A stretch of DNA of 54,714 nucleotides from a virus: IMG/VR virus record IMGVR_UViG_3300042549_005982, positions 1 to 54,714 of that record; one strand, written 5' to 3'. Below, one piece after another: positions 6,836-14,180 of the stretch. Below the pieces are notes generated by a model that had not been told where the DNA came from, searched no databases, and saw only the letters and a list, made by a program, of their open reading frames with translations. Within the stretch, counting starts at the first letter, position 1, and each line of letters starts with the position of its first letter. The translations under genes were made by a program, and so were the position numbers.

Positions 6836-7059
6836 AGTTTATTCTCTCCCAGATAAGCGGCGCGGGCGGCGCGGAGGTCGTCTATATTAATCTGCCACCG
6901 CCATGTTTCTTTCTCATCCCATGCGTCAGAAAATGGCTTTAGCGCCTCCATCAATTTCTCAATCACGTCGGCTGCGTCGCAAAATTCGTCGCGCTTACTG
7001 ATGATTGCGAAAGCCCGTAGCTTCTCACACAAGTCGGCATACCGATTATAGTCCATCAT
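6832..7059 (-). CDS. Small phage protein with LKPFSDAW motif (75 aa)
   Basis: The product has the EALKPFSDAWDE element of a common small phage protein group and ends ARAAYLGENKL. The start is one of two adjacent ATGs with only a weak purine tract upstream. The 63 bases upstream of it contain no convincing gene. Confidence 0.55.
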   Translation of the reverse strand: MMDYNRYADLCEKLRAFAIISKRDEFCDAADVIEKLMEALKPFSDAWDEKETWRWQINIDDLRAARAAYLGENKL

Positions 7060-7122
7060 GACGTATCCATACTGCGATTGTAATACCTAACAAGCAAAGC
7101 CACATAGCGACGAGATTATGGG

Positions 7123-7398
7123 TTACGTCTCTGATAGCCTCAACAATGAGCCTAGCCCTTCGTCGTGCGCTTCGATGTAGTTGATGCGCGCTTCAAGTTC
7201 CGCGATGCGGGCGCGGGCTGTCTTGTATTCGCTGTGCATCATGTCAGCTTCTTTACGCAAGTCAGCGATACGCTTCTCTTGGCTACGGATAAGGCTCATC
7301 GCCTGATGACACGCGCCAGCCTCGCCCGTGTAGCCTTTGGCGTTGAGCCAATCTTCGACGTTCACAAGGTCGGGGTAGGTGTTGGTGTGGTCAGTCAT
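7123..7398 (-). CDS. Coiled-coil hypothetical protein (91 aa)
   Basis: The ATG at 7398 overlaps the stop of the upstream gene (ATGA). The N-terminal 35 residues carry a small alpha/beta segment (VNVEDWLNAKGYTGEAGACH). The rest is a long coiled coil (KTARARIAELEARINYIE). This coiled coil resembles that of the 6444-6635 protein, suggesting shared ancestry or assembly. Function unknown. Confidence 0.55.
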   Translation of the reverse strand: MTDHTNTYPDLVNVEDWLNAKGYTGEAGACHQAMSLIRSQEKRIADLRKEADMMHSEYKTARARIAELEARINYIEAHDEGLGSLLRLSET

Positions 7399-7637
7399 TC
7401 TTCGCCTACAAGGTTGGAGGAAGAGCCTGCGTAAGAGCCTTCGGAGTTGTAGTAAGTTGTGTATCCGCCGAGAGAGTTGGCGCTCCCAGCATACTGCCCT
7501 TGTGGCCCGTAAAATGTCGAGTAGCCTGCGATGGTGTTGGCCGATCCGGCTAACTGGCCTTGAGGGCCGTAGAAAGTCGTGTAGCCGTCGCACAGGCCAA
7601 TGCACAAACACAGGATCGAGATTGCATTGCGCGTCAT
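7395..7637 (-). CDS. Exported repeat protein with three 20-residue tandem repeats (80 aa)
   Basis: The N-terminus (MTRNAISILCLCIGLCDG) looks like a signal peptide. It is followed by three tandem units of 20 residues whose core is GY(S/T)T(F/Y)Y...G..AGS: GYTTFYGPQGQLAGSANTIA, GYSTFYGPQGQYAGSANSLG and a diverged third. Tyr/Gly repeat proteins of this kind occur in bacterial envelopes and phages and probably form a short beta-solenoid outside the cytoplasm. The start lies just after the upstream stop (TGACATG). Confidence 0.6.
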   Translation of the reverse strand: MTRNAISILCLCIGLCDGYTTFYGPQGQLAGSANTIAGYSTFYGPQGQYAGSANSLGGYTTYYNSEGSYAGSSSNLVGEE

Positions 7638-7638
7638 G

Positions 7639-7998
7639 TCAGAAGTCTCCGAGTAGATCGTTAAGGTCGAGGGTAGGCGTTGCGCTAGGTGTTGCCCCTT
7701 GGGGCAACGGCACCCATCCAAATTCGCGTTCCGCCACGCCTTCGGGGTCTGCCAACCAGCGTGTCCAGAACGCTGCAAAACAATCCGCACGGATTGTTAG
7801 GACCTTGCGGGTCGAACGGTTGGGGCCGGATGAGAAGAACCCGGAGATTTCGACTTCCGTGCCATCGCCTATCGGCGAGCAGTAAAGGCCGGGGATGATC
7901 GAGAGTCCACCGGGGTTCATGTCGGTGCGGAACGCGGGGAGCCCGGAGATGCGTGGGCGCTCGGGCGCAAGGAAATGTAGAGGAGCAGTGTTTGTCAT
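7639..7998 (-). CDS. Hypothetical protein ending in DLNDLLGDF (119 aa)
   Basis: The ATG at 7998 overlaps the stop of the helicase gene (TGATG), so the two are coupled. The body is mixed beta/alpha with an aromatic segment (CFAAFWTRWLADPEG), then a Pro/Thr-rich linker and the ending LDLNDLLGDF. This is one of the clearest examples of the shared C-terminal tail. Coupling to a helicase and the SSB-like tail suggest a replication or repair accessory protein; no catalytic motif is visible. Confidence 0.62.
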   Translation of the reverse strand: MTNTAPLHFLAPERPRISGLPAFRTDMNPGGLSIIPGLYCSPIGDGTEVEISGFFSSGPNRSTRKVLTIRADCFAAFWTRWLADPEGVAEREFGWVPLPQGATPSATPTLDLNDLLGDF

Positions 7999-9494
7999 CA
8001 CGAAAAATCCTTTAGGTTTGCCAGAATTAAAGTGTGCTTGGTGCGCGTTTCGAGCACGTATTGTAAGTTGTGCTCCTGTTTGATCTCGTCGTCTTTCTTG
8101 GCCCATTTGGAAGGGATGCGCCACGGATCGAGATGCACAACGGTATCCCATTCGAGGCCCTTTGCTTTGTGGCCTGTCGCGAGTGTGACGAGGCCGGAGT
8201 CCTTCGCGAACAAATTGTCAAGTTCAGACACAAGGGCGCGGACTGTGCTGGGCGATCGGTTTTCGATCACCGACACAATACACTCATAACGATCTGTCAC
8301 GGAGTCGATCTTGCTCGCGTCGTCGTTCGCTTCCGCTTTTGATCGTTCGGTTTCAAACCAACTTTCGAGCTTTTGTTTGAAAACGTCGATGGTCGTTGAT
8401 TGATCTGCGGAGAGTTTTTTGCAAAGCGCCGAAAGACCACGGCCAATGTCACGACCGAGCATGTTCACGCCCATGCCTTGGCGCAGCAATTTGAAGGCCA
8501 TGCTTAAAAGCGGCGCGTTGTTTCGACAGAGGATCGCAACGTCGCCTTGCGAAAGGTCTTCGATCTTGCTCCAATCCCACGGTTCGCCTCGCATAAATGT
8601 GTTGACGGAACCTTTCGGGTTGGAAGGCGCTGCACGGTAGTCCGGGGCGTGAATGTGTTGGCGCTCGACCACAGACTGCGGACAGCGGAACGTGGTGTTG
8701 AGCGGGAGTTCGATCCATTCGGATTTGAGGGTTTTGAGGTTGGTCATGCTGTTATGGTCTGCGCCGCGAAAAGCGTAGATGGCTTGGCGGGGATCGCCCA
8801 CAACGATCAATTTACCAGCAGCCACTTTGCGGAGCATTTGGTGATTGAGGGGTGAAAGGTCCTGGGCCTCGTCAACCAGCACAATGTTGAAACGCGGGAA
8901 CGCTCCCGAAAACACGACTGGGAGATAAATTTGGTCGTCGTAAGAAATGCAGCCGTTCATTCCTTCTTCGATGGACGAGATGAGAACCCTGCGCGCAAGT
9001 TTGCGCTCGTCAGCGGTGAGGTTTAGATCAAGTTCGTAGTCAAGTTTTTCCCATGTTTCGGGGGTGTCGGGAACGAGCGATTTGGCATGTTGGAATTGCG
9101 ACGGGACGAGTCCGCGCTGCATCGCCATGACCACAAGTGTGCGGATCGCTGACCATTCCCCTTTGCTTTCGGGAAAAGGTTTGAGCGCGTCAGTTGTGAG
9201 GCGTCCGATTTTGTTCGCGTCGATCAGCATTTTCTTTTTGTTGATCGTAAAAGACCATGCGCGATGGCCGAGGCCGTTCATGGTCATTACGCTGAAGTTT
9301 TTGGGAAAGCGTTTTTCTAACTCTTCCTTAATTTTCTTGTTGAAGGCGAGGGCAAGGGCTGGCTCGGGGGGCAAAGCCTTGGCGAGCATGGTGAGGGTTG
9401 TGGTCTTGCCGGTGCCTGCGAGCGCGTTTACCATGAGCGACTGAGGCTGCGTGGCCGCGTGAATGATGGCGGCTTGTTCGGGAGTTGGTTTCAT
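7998..9494 (-). CDS. UvrD/Rep-like superfamily 1 DNA helicase
   Basis: This 498-residue SF1 helicase has the Q motif PTPEQAAII near the N-terminus, Walker A ALAGTGKTT at 24-32, motif II VLVDEAQDLSPL, motif III GDPRQAIYAFRGAD, motif V LATGHKAKGLEWDTV and a degenerate motif VI (YVLETRTKHT, usually T-R-A-K). It is shorter than cellular UvrD (about 720 residues), with reduced 1B/2B domains, as in many phage helicases. It probably unwinds DNA 3'-5' in replication restart, recombination or repair. The downstream tail protein is translationally coupled. Confidence 0.9.
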   Translation of the reverse strand: MKPTPEQAAIIHAATQPQSLMVNALAGTGKTTTLTMLAKALPPEPALALAFNKKIKEELEKRFPKNFSVMTMNGLGHRAWSFTINKKKMLIDANKIGRLTTDALKPFPESKGEWSAIRTLVVMAMQRGLVPSQFQHAKSLVPDTPETWEKLDYELDLNLTADERKLARRVLISSIEEGMNGCISYDDQIYLPVVFSGAFPRFNIVLVDEAQDLSPLNHQMLRKVAAGKLIVVGDPRQAIYAFRGADHNSMTNLKTLKSEWIELPLNTTFRCPQSVVERQHIHAPDYRAAPSNPKGSVNTFMRGEPWDWSKIEDLSQGDVAILCRNNAPLLSMAFKLLRQGMGVNMLGRDIGRGLSALCKKLSADQSTTIDVFKQKLESWFETERSKAEANDDASKIDSVTDRYECIVSVIENRSPSTVRALVSELDNLFAKDSGLVTLATGHKAKGLEWDTVVHLDPWRIPSKWAKKDDEIKQEHNLQYVLETRTKHTLILANLKDFS

Positions 9495-9514
9495 AACGAC
9501 ATATCCTTGCAGAT

Positions 9515-9757
9515 TTAAGCGATACGATGAATAAGCAGGCCGAAGCCTTTTGTGTTGTGGGTAGATCGGACTGTTATTCTAAATCCAGGTTGATGTTTTT
9601 CGCGAAAGCGGCGAGCCGCGTTGTGGACTTGTGTGGAGCAGTTCGGCCTCATGTCACGAGGGCAAGGCATGAAAAACGCATCCCCAATCTCCATGCGAAG
9701 AAAGGGGTATTGCGTGAGCGGCTCAGGCTTTTTGCCTTTCAAGATTTTGAATTGCAT
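9515..9757 (-). CDS. DUF7303-like small phage protein (80 aa)
   Basis: The ATG at 9757 gives 80 residues. YPFLRMEIGDAFFMPCP followed by VHNAARRFREKH and a C-terminal strand fits the pattern YPF..M.vGDSFFVP....AAR.y..rh of a widespread small phage family of unknown function (DUF7303-like). The ribosome site is weak. The role is unknown; assignment is from pattern memory only. Confidence 0.6.
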   Translation of the reverse strand: MQFKILKGKKPEPLTQYPFLRMEIGDAFFMPCPRDMRPNCSTQVHNAARRFREKHQPGFRITVRSTHNTKGFGLLIHRIA

Positions 9758-9767
9758 GGTGCGCTCG

Positions 9768-10202
9768 TCAAAGGTTGAAGATAACCGCAGGCTGGCCCGA
9801 GCCTGTAAACGACAGTTTGCACGGGAAACCACTCCATAGAAAACCTTCTCCTGAAACCGCAGCATCTTCGTTGTGGCCTTCGATTATCATGGCGACTCGT
9901 TCTTGGTGGATCGCAGCGTGTTCTTTTGCGAGATAGCCAAGCTGCCAAAAGCGTTGGGAAAGAAGGTCTTCGAGGTTTCCACCGTTCGCGGGGAGCGTGG
10001 CCTCGAGTTCCTCTTTTGCGTCGGGCGAGAGGTGTGAGGCATCGAACCAGACCGCGACGGCGTTGGGGTCGTAAGGGTTAGACGGCTCGGGGCGAAGTTC
10101 GAGCGTGTAACCGGCGGGAAGAGATTGAATGATCGTCTTCGCCGGGGGGCGGAAATGTGCGCCGACGAGAGGGACGACGAAGGTATTGGAGTTGGAAAGC
10201 AT
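9768..10202 (-). CDS. HIRAN-domain protein
   Basis: The 144-residue protein carries a HIRAN signature: LELRPEPSNPYDPNAVAVWF near residues 34-53 and the later QLGYLAKEHA. HIRAN domains recognise damaged or stalled-fork DNA, including 3' ends, and are found fused to SNF2 helicases or as stand-alone phage proteins. Here it is free-standing, close to the UvrD-like helicase, fitting a repair or fork-processing role. It lacks any nuclease or helicase motif. Confidence 0.75.
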   Translation of the reverse strand: MLSNSNTFVVPLVGAHFRPPAKTIIQSLPAGYTLELRPEPSNPYDPNAVAVWFDASHLSPDAKEELEATLPANGGNLEDLLSQRFWQLGYLAKEHAAIHQERVAMIIEGHNEDAAVSGEGFLWSGFPCKLSFTGSGQPAVIFNL

Positions 10203-10238
10203 GTGGCACCTTTCGGGTTTGCGGTTTGGGGTTTGCGG

Positions 10239-10463
10239 TTAGTTTAGAGTCGTGCCTTGCGGCGCGGGGTTAAAGCCGTCGATCAGCATGTTCATCATGT
10301 CGATCTGATTTTCAGTCGATACGTTTGAAATGGAGCATATTTTGAGGCCGCCGGGCATGTCGAAACCTGCGACAACCATACAAGGATGATCCTGGAGAAT
10401 TTCGCGAGCAGCGTCCATAGCGCGTTGCATAAGGGCGCGCTGCTCGTTGTCGTCATGCGTCAT
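10239..10463 (-). CDS. Small hypothetical protein (74 aa)
   Basis: It overlaps the end of the previous gene by 11 bases. The sequence has an acidic N-terminus and a central helix-strand unit (AAREILQDHPCMVVAGFDMP), ending PQGTTLN. No recognised family or motif. Confidence 0.5.
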   Translation of the reverse strand: MTHDDNEQRALMQRAMDAAREILQDHPCMVVAGFDMPGGLKICSISNVSTENQIDMMNMLIDGFNPAPQGTTLN

Positions 10464-10782
10464 ATTTCGCTCTTTCGGCTGGAGTCATGTTTGTGTATTC
10501 CGCAGCAATGTTGAAACCTTTTTGCATAAGGTCAAACTCTTTGTTCATGGCTTCGCGCCATACGTCGAGAAGTTTTGCGGGAGGCACTTCGCCACATTCC
10601 AAACGTGCGGAGCAATAAAGCATGAGGAAGGCTGCAGACATGGATGATGATGCGACGACTGCGAGCATGGAAGGCTGTCGTCCGAATGTGTCGCAGATGC
10701 GGTTGATGGACTCGATTGTTCGGTCGTATGCGAGCTTTTGCACGTCTCGTTTTATGTGCTTTGGGATGTCGGGGTCAGTCAT
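10453..10782 (-). CDS. Helical hypothetical protein (109 aa)
   Basis: The product is all-helical with a small-residue and methionine-rich central segment (LAVVASSSMSAAFLMLYC) that could be a membrane or packing helix. The ATG lies eight bases inside the previous gene. Function unknown. Confidence 0.55.
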   Translation of the reverse strand: MTDPDIPKHIKRDVQKLAYDRTIESINRICDTFGRQPSMLAVVASSSMSAAFLMLYCSARLECGEVPPAKLLDVWREAMNKEFDLMQKGFNIAAEYTNMTPAERAKYDA

Positions 10783-10990
10783 GTTTGCACTCTGTGAGTT
10801 TTTGTTCGATGAATTGAATGATCTCGTCGATTTCGACGGGGGTGAAGCGGGACGCTTTGCCTTTGGCGTGTAGGTTTAGTTTGCGAGTCCAGTGGGCGAG
10901 GAGTTGGCGTAGGATCGGTGCTATGTGTTGCGGGGGATAGTGAGCGCACAAGGCGCTCACTTCTTTCAGAATGTCATCGACGCGACTCAC
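10775..10990 (-). CDS. Small hypothetical protein (71 aa)
   Basis: A 71-residue helical protein with a basic middle (WTRKLNLHAKGKASRF) and an acidic amphipathic C-terminal helix. Both ends overlap neighbours by a few bases, consistent with coupled translation. No family is recognised. Confidence 0.55.
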   Translation of the reverse strand: MSRVDDILKEVSALCAHYPPQHIAPILRQLLAHWTRKLNLHAKGKASRFTPVEIDEIIQFIEQKLTECKHD

Positions 10991-11262
10991 GCGACTTCCT
11001 CGGGGGCAGAGAGCAACGGGAGGTTGAGGGTTTTGGCGACGGTCTTGGAGTTCATCAGGGTGTCGAATTTTTCGAAAGCGAGGCGCAAGGCTTCGTCCCC
11101 GTCAGCAGCGTTGCAGCGCACTTTGATTTCCGTCCCGTCGTTGTCAACGGTGATGCTGCATCCCCAGCGCTCAGGCGTCTCGGTGTAGCGATAGTTGTTG
11201 CGAAGCAGCGCGACTTCAGCGTTGAAAGCGTTAAGTTTGGCGAAGATCTGGGAAAGGGTCAT
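10987..11262 (-). CDS. Hypothetical protein (91 aa)
   Basis: The ATG at 11262 has AGGAG a few bases upstream. A helix, a three-strand segment (WGCSITVDNDGTEIKVRCNA) and a second helix suggest a compact alpha/beta fold; the end is SAPEEVA. Function unknown. The gene is the first of a short overlapping run extending to 10239. Confidence 0.55.
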   Translation of the reverse strand: MTLSQIFAKLNAFNAEVALLRNNYRYTETPERWGCSITVDNDGTEIKVRCNAADGDEALRLAFEKFDTLMNSKTVAKTLNLPLLSAPEEVA

Positions 11263-11327
11263 TTTGATTGCTCCTGCGTGATAGGTGTTAGGTGTTAGGC
11301 ACATTGTGGATTGAGTAGCAGATGGGG

Positions 11328-11344
11328 TTAGCCCGTAGGGCTAA
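11328..11344 (-). terminator. Hairpin overlapping the stop codon of the 123-aa gene
   Basis: TTAGCCC, three bases, GGGCTAA form a perfect 7-bp stem whose arm contains the TAG stop. On the minus strand CCCC, not a T-tract, follows. The layout resembles the hairpin at 12795-12812. Confidence 0.35.
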
Positions 11345-11712
11345 AATTCAAAGTTCGGGTCGTTGAACAGTTCCTCCATGTCTTTCAGTTTTTCGGTGAG
11401 AGGTTTGCGTGCAAAGCGTTCCTTCTCGGCGCGTTCGCGGGCGCGTTCGGCTTTTGCTTCGGCGTTGGGGTCACGAGCCCAGGAATTGACGACATGCTGG
11501 ATCGGCATGGTCGGGCCTGCTATGCGGTGCGGCTGGGTTGCCCCGGCCATCTCGCGTTCACGCAGGACTCGCATGAGCGCTGCCATGCCTCCGGGTGTGG
11601 CGGGGAAGGAAAGCTCTTGCGTGTAGCCTTTTGTGGCGCGGAGTTGGAGGTAAATGAAATCGCCTTCTGAGTAGATGGCGGTGGCAGCGTGGAACGGGGC
11701 GGTTCGTGACAT
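11341..11712 (-). CDS. Hypothetical protein with charged helix and NFEF tail (123 aa)
   Basis: The ATG at 11712 has GGAG seven bases upstream. The N-terminal 60 residues are beta-rich. The C-terminal half is a charged helix (AEAKAERARERAEKERFARK) and then the ending MEELFNDPNFEF. The acidic, phenylalanine-ending tail places it with the other tail-bearing early proteins. No known domain is recognised. Confidence 0.58.
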   Translation of the reverse strand: MSRTAPFHAATAIYSEGDFIYLQLRATKGYTQELSFPATPGGMAALMRVLREREMAGATQPHRIAGPTMPIQHVVNSWARDPNAEAKAERARERAEKERFARKPLTEKLKDMEELFNDPNFEF

Positions 11713-11809
11713 GGCAGGCTCCGAGGTAACGTAGGGTAACAGGGGACAACTCACATATTATAGTCGCACAACGGGCGGGAAAATGCAACAAAAAAGTCCA
11801 CGGCTGCGA

Positions 11810-11992
11810 TCATTCGTCGTAAATAATGGCCCGATACAATCCTTTCGGACAAATCGCTTTCCGAGTCTCGTCGTCCCAGAGGCAAAAATACGAAAATATC
11901 AACGAGCCATAAATCAGCGTGTAAGCCGCGATTGAAAAGAAAAGCCACGCCATGAGAAAAGCTGAAAGCGTGAACAATGCAGCGAATAGCAT
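11810..11992 (-). CDS. Small inner-membrane protein (60 aa)
   Basis: Residues 1-40 are almost wholly hydrophobic (LFAALFTLSAFLMAWLFFSI, then more), enough for one or two membrane helices, followed by a short charged cytoplasmic tail. AAGGA lies eight bases before the ATG. It could be an early membrane-acting effector such as a superinfection-exclusion type protein; that is speculation. Confidence 0.55.
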   Translation of the reverse strand: MLFAALFTLSAFLMAWLFFSIAAYTLIYGSLIFSYFCLWDDETRKAICPKGLYRAIIYDE

Positions 11993-11993
11993 G

Positions 11994-12206
11994 TCAATAA
12001 TCCTTTTCTTCGAGCGGACGGAGGTGGAGTTCCACTTTGCCGGGAGTGAGGCAAATGATCTGCGCCCAGAAGTTTTGGGGTTTGTATGCGCGGATCAAGT
12101 CGAACGCCTCGTCCATGTCCGCGCAGTTGAATGTCAGGGTTTGGCGCTTGCCCTCTGGGTTTAGAGGTGCGGAGATGCAGTCATCGGTCACGGTAATAAT
12201 CCTCAT
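11994..12206 (-). CDS. Small hypothetical protein (70 aa)
   Basis: A compact beta-alpha-beta protein (MRIITVTDDCISAPL ... CADMDEAFDLIRAYKP) ending RPLEEKDY. The start at 12206 overlaps the previous gene by 26 bases; an ATG at 12224 is an alternative. No family is recognised. Confidence 0.5.
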   Translation of the reverse strand: MRIITVTDDCISAPLNPEGKRQTLTFNCADMDEAFDLIRAYKPQNFWAQIICLTPGKVELHLRPLEEKDY

Positions 12207-12504
12207 CTGGATAGGAGTCCTCATCTTCGCCCCACTCCCCGATGTAATCAAGGATCGCGTCGTCAACTGCGCGATGAGTTGCAAGGAGTTCGAGCAGCGC
12301 GCCAGTTGCTTTGAAGAGCGGGGCGTCCGGTTTGTCTGGGTCGTCGAGTTTGAGATGGATCGAGTTGACTTCCCATTCCGGGTCGTCTCCCTCGTAGCAA
12401 TCCTCCGGCGGGCCGTAGAGTTGGGGTTTGGTGCCGGGATGGGTTAAAGTCCAGTCGATGTCGAGGATGAAATCGTGGCCCATGAAATAAAGTCCGGTCT
12501 GCAT
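12181..12504 (-). CDS. Acidic hypothetical protein (107 aa)
   Basis: The ATG at 12504 follows AAAGG. The protein is very acidic, with short aromatic strands (GLYFMGHDFILDIDW) and a C-terminus dense in Asp, Glu and Tyr (GEDEDSYPDEDYYRDR). Such DNA-mimic-like composition occurs in some phage anti-restriction proteins, but also in many unrelated ones; no function is assigned. Confidence 0.52.
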   Translation of the reverse strand: MQTGLYFMGHDFILDIDWTLTHPGTKPQLYGPPEDCYEGDDPEWEVNSIHLKLDDPDKPDAPLFKATGALLELLATHRAVDDAILDYIGEWGEDEDSYPDEDYYRDR

Positions 12505-12508
12505 GATT

Positions 12509-12742
12509 TTAGCCTTTCGAAGGAGCAAACATGATGCTGCTGGAGTATCCATCGCAGAGGGGGAACGATCGCTCTTTGATGCCGGAAGCGAGCAGTCCTT
12601 TGCGTAGGTCATCGAAAACGCCGCGAGGTGAGAGGGATGGATCGCCTCCGATGTTGTTGCATACGAAGGCCAGCACTTCAGCTTCGTATTCGGAGATAGT
12701 TATGGTGACTTCGATGGCTGTAGCTTGAGAAGTGATTTTCAT
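12509..12742 (-). CDS. Small hypothetical protein (77 aa)
   Basis: CGGAG lies seven bases before the ATG. The product has a beta N-terminus (ATAIEVTITISEYEAEVLAF) and a glycine/serine-rich second half. ITISEYEAEVL..V is a pattern seen in other small phage proteins of unknown function. Confidence 0.55.
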   Translation of the reverse strand: MKITSQATAIEVTITISEYEAEVLAFVCNNIGGDPSLSPRGVFDDLRKGLLASGIKERSFPLCDGYSSSIMFAPSKG

Positions 12743-12794
12743 GTTGGGACTCCGTGTTGAGGGGTAGAACCGCAGGTGCGTGGAGGTGAAAGGG

Positions 12795-12812
12795 GTTGCC
12801 CGCTAGGGCAAC
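12795..12812 (-). terminator. Hairpin overlapping the stop codon of the glycosylase gene
   Basis: GTTGCCC, four bases, GGGCAAC form a 7-bp stem that includes the TAG stop. On the minus strand CCCCTTT follows. It is a weak terminator or a 3'-end stabilising hairpin. Confidence 0.4.
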
Positions 12813-13219
12813 GGCCAGACGTAGGGAAGGTCGGGGCTTTCGATCCATCCAAACTGGCGATAGTGTTCGGGTAATTTGCGAAGCAAATTGGAGCGGTGGG
12901 ATGCGTGGAAGTCGGCGTTGCCGAGCCATTTCGGGGGTGAAACGGCTTCGCCGTTTGGCATGTGTGCGGCGATTTTGGCAGCGCATGTGTCGTTGAACCC
13001 GCGTTTTTTCCATTCATCACATATCGCCAGACCATACAAAACGAGGTGGGCGATGTGGCCGCGCCACATTTTGACTGCGGGATGGTTTTGCCAACCATAA
13101 GAGGGATTGGTGAGCGCGTTGAGGATTTGCAGCGTTTCGACGCGCTGCTTTCCAAGTCTGCGATTGTCGAGAGATCGGGCGGACATGGGGAAGTCGCTGT
13201 AAGGTAAGAAGGTTTGCAT
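12803..13219 (-). CDS. Pyrimidine-dimer DNA glycosylase-like protein (MSMEG_6728 type)
   Basis: The ATG at 13219 has AGGAGG six bases upstream. The start MQTFLPYSDFPMSARSLDNR, then RLGKQRVETLQILNAL and NHPAVKMWRGH, closely follows the family annotated as pyrimidine-dimer DNA glycosylase/endonuclease V-like (MSMEG_6728 family). Such enzymes would start base excision repair of UV-induced dimers. The 138-residue length matches the family. With the uracil-DNA glycosylase and HIRAN protein it makes a repair-rich early region. Confidence 0.75.
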   Translation of the reverse strand: MQTFLPYSDFPMSARSLDNRRLGKQRVETLQILNALTNPSYGWQNHPAVKMWRGHIAHLVLYGLAICDEWKKRGFNDTCAAKIAAHMPNGEAVSPPKWLGNADFHASHRSNLLRKLPEHYRQFGWIESPDLPYVWPLP

Positions 13220-13221
13220 GG

Positions 13222-13416
13222 TCAGCCTCCTGAATAAGAGTTGCGTAAAAGCCATTGGCGTTCGGCCTCGTTGTCGAGACATTCTTGCAGATCGGAGATG
13301 AATTGTTCGAGATCCAGCCTCTCGTCTTTTGTGATTTTGAAATTGGGGTTTTGCAGGTTGGCGACGAGAACGCGAATGGCTGTTTGCGCGCCGTCTGGGT
13401 AAAGTTCTGCGATCAT
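13222..13416 (-). CDS. Small hypothetical protein (64 aa)
   Basis: The ATG at 13416 is served by GGAGG seven bases upstream and overlaps the upstream stop (ATGA). The sequence is helical (RLDLEQFISDLQECLDNEAE) and ends RNSYSGG. Unknown function; coupled with the next upstream gene. Confidence 0.55.
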   Translation of the reverse strand: MIAELYPDGAQTAIRVLVANLQNPNFKITKDERLDLEQFISDLQECLDNEAERQWLLRNSYSGG

Positions 13417-13586
13417 TCTGAGTCCTCCATGATGTAGTCGATGAATGTGGAGCGGCGGAAAGTGCTGGATGCAGCCGCACAAACGTCTGCGATGTTGTTG
13501 ACGAGCAGTTTGAACGCGAGAGGGTTCATATGCTGGCGGGATTCACGGAGCGCCTTTGCGAGTGCTATGAAATGTTTCTTGCTCAT
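13413..13586 (-). CDS. Small phage protein, MSKKHFIALAKALRES type (57 aa)
   Basis: The frame opens with MSKKHFIALAKALRESRQ and has the helical LLVNNIADVCAAASSTF core. Short proteins starting with this KKHF.ALA.ALR pattern are common in phages and mobile elements, with unknown role. The stop overlaps the next start in ATGA fashion. Confidence 0.65.
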   Translation of the reverse strand: MSKKHFIALAKALRESRQHMNPLAFKLLVNNIADVCAAASSTFRRSTFIDYIMEDSE

Positions 13587-13589
13587 GGT

Positions 13590-13877
13590 TCACCAAGTGT
13601 AGTTCTGGGTTTTGAGAATGTCTCTAAGTTCCTGCTTGATGCGCCTTGCGTGTTCTCCGCGCCATGTGGCAGCGTTTGCCAGGAAGTAGGCCACAACGCT
13701 GACGCCAGAATCCAGGCCATACATTTCTCCGATCTGGTTGAGCGAGCGCATGGCGTATATGTAAGGGAAAGCCGCAAAATGCGGCTTGGGCCAGTTTTGG
13801 CGTATGTCCGCAGCGATGATGTAGAGGGGGCGGTGCCTTTCGGCTGGAGCGCCTTCGGCGGGAGATGTCTGAGTCAT
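13590..13877 (-). CDS. Conserved phage protein (95 aa), RPLYIIAADIRQNW type
   Basis: The core RPLYIIAADIRQNWPK ... YIYAMRSL ... VVAYFLANAATWRGEHARRI matches a small family frequent in phage early regions (I..DI...W....Y...YL.AM..L......YG.DSG..VV.YFL.NA..W.G..A..IK.EL). No function is known to me. The start lies just after the upstream stop. Confidence 0.68.
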   Translation of the reverse strand: MTQTSPAEGAPAERHRPLYIIAADIRQNWPKPHFAAFPYIYAMRSLNQIGEMYGLDSGVSVVAYFLANAATWRGEHARRIKQELRDILKTQNYTW

Positions 13878-13878
13878 G

Positions 13879-14169
13879 TCATTCGTCCGAGGTGATGGGC
13901 AGGGCGGACTGCATGGTGGCGATCCAGATGGTGAGGTCGTCGATTGCCATTGCAGCCTGGGTTCGTTTGTATTTGGTGTTTGTGATCTCGCCCGCAGCGC
14001 GCAGCATGTTGGTGATGCCCATGCCGCGAGTTGGGATGACCTGCCCGTTGGTTTTGATGTAGAGCTGCAGGGCGGAGCGCAGTGAGCGGGCGCGGAAGTA
14101 TGCAACAGCGTCGGGGCCGGAATAGCTGACTGCGCCAGATTTGCCGATGTGAATTGATGACTCTGACAT
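13879..14169 (-). CDS. Hypothetical protein (96 aa)
   Basis: The product begins MSESSIHIGKSGAVSYSGPD and continues as a helical protein with a basic segment (NTKYKRTQAAMAIDDLTIW). The first 40 residues (sGPdAv..frA..LrsaL.ly...G) resemble a common phage early protein pattern of unknown function. It ends two bases before the next ATG. Confidence 0.6.
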   Translation of the reverse strand: MSESSIHIGKSGAVSYSGPDAVAYFRARSLRSALQLYIKTNGQVIPTRGMGITNMLRAAGEITNTKYKRTQAAMAIDDLTIWIATMQSALPITSDE

Positions 14170-14180
14170 GGGACTGCCTG

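Noticed and set aside
7060-7122. A 19-codon membrane-like frame starting MWLCLLGITIAVWIRHDG.
   Set aside because: Very short, no ribosome site at its ATG; only a non-standard upstream start would lengthen it.
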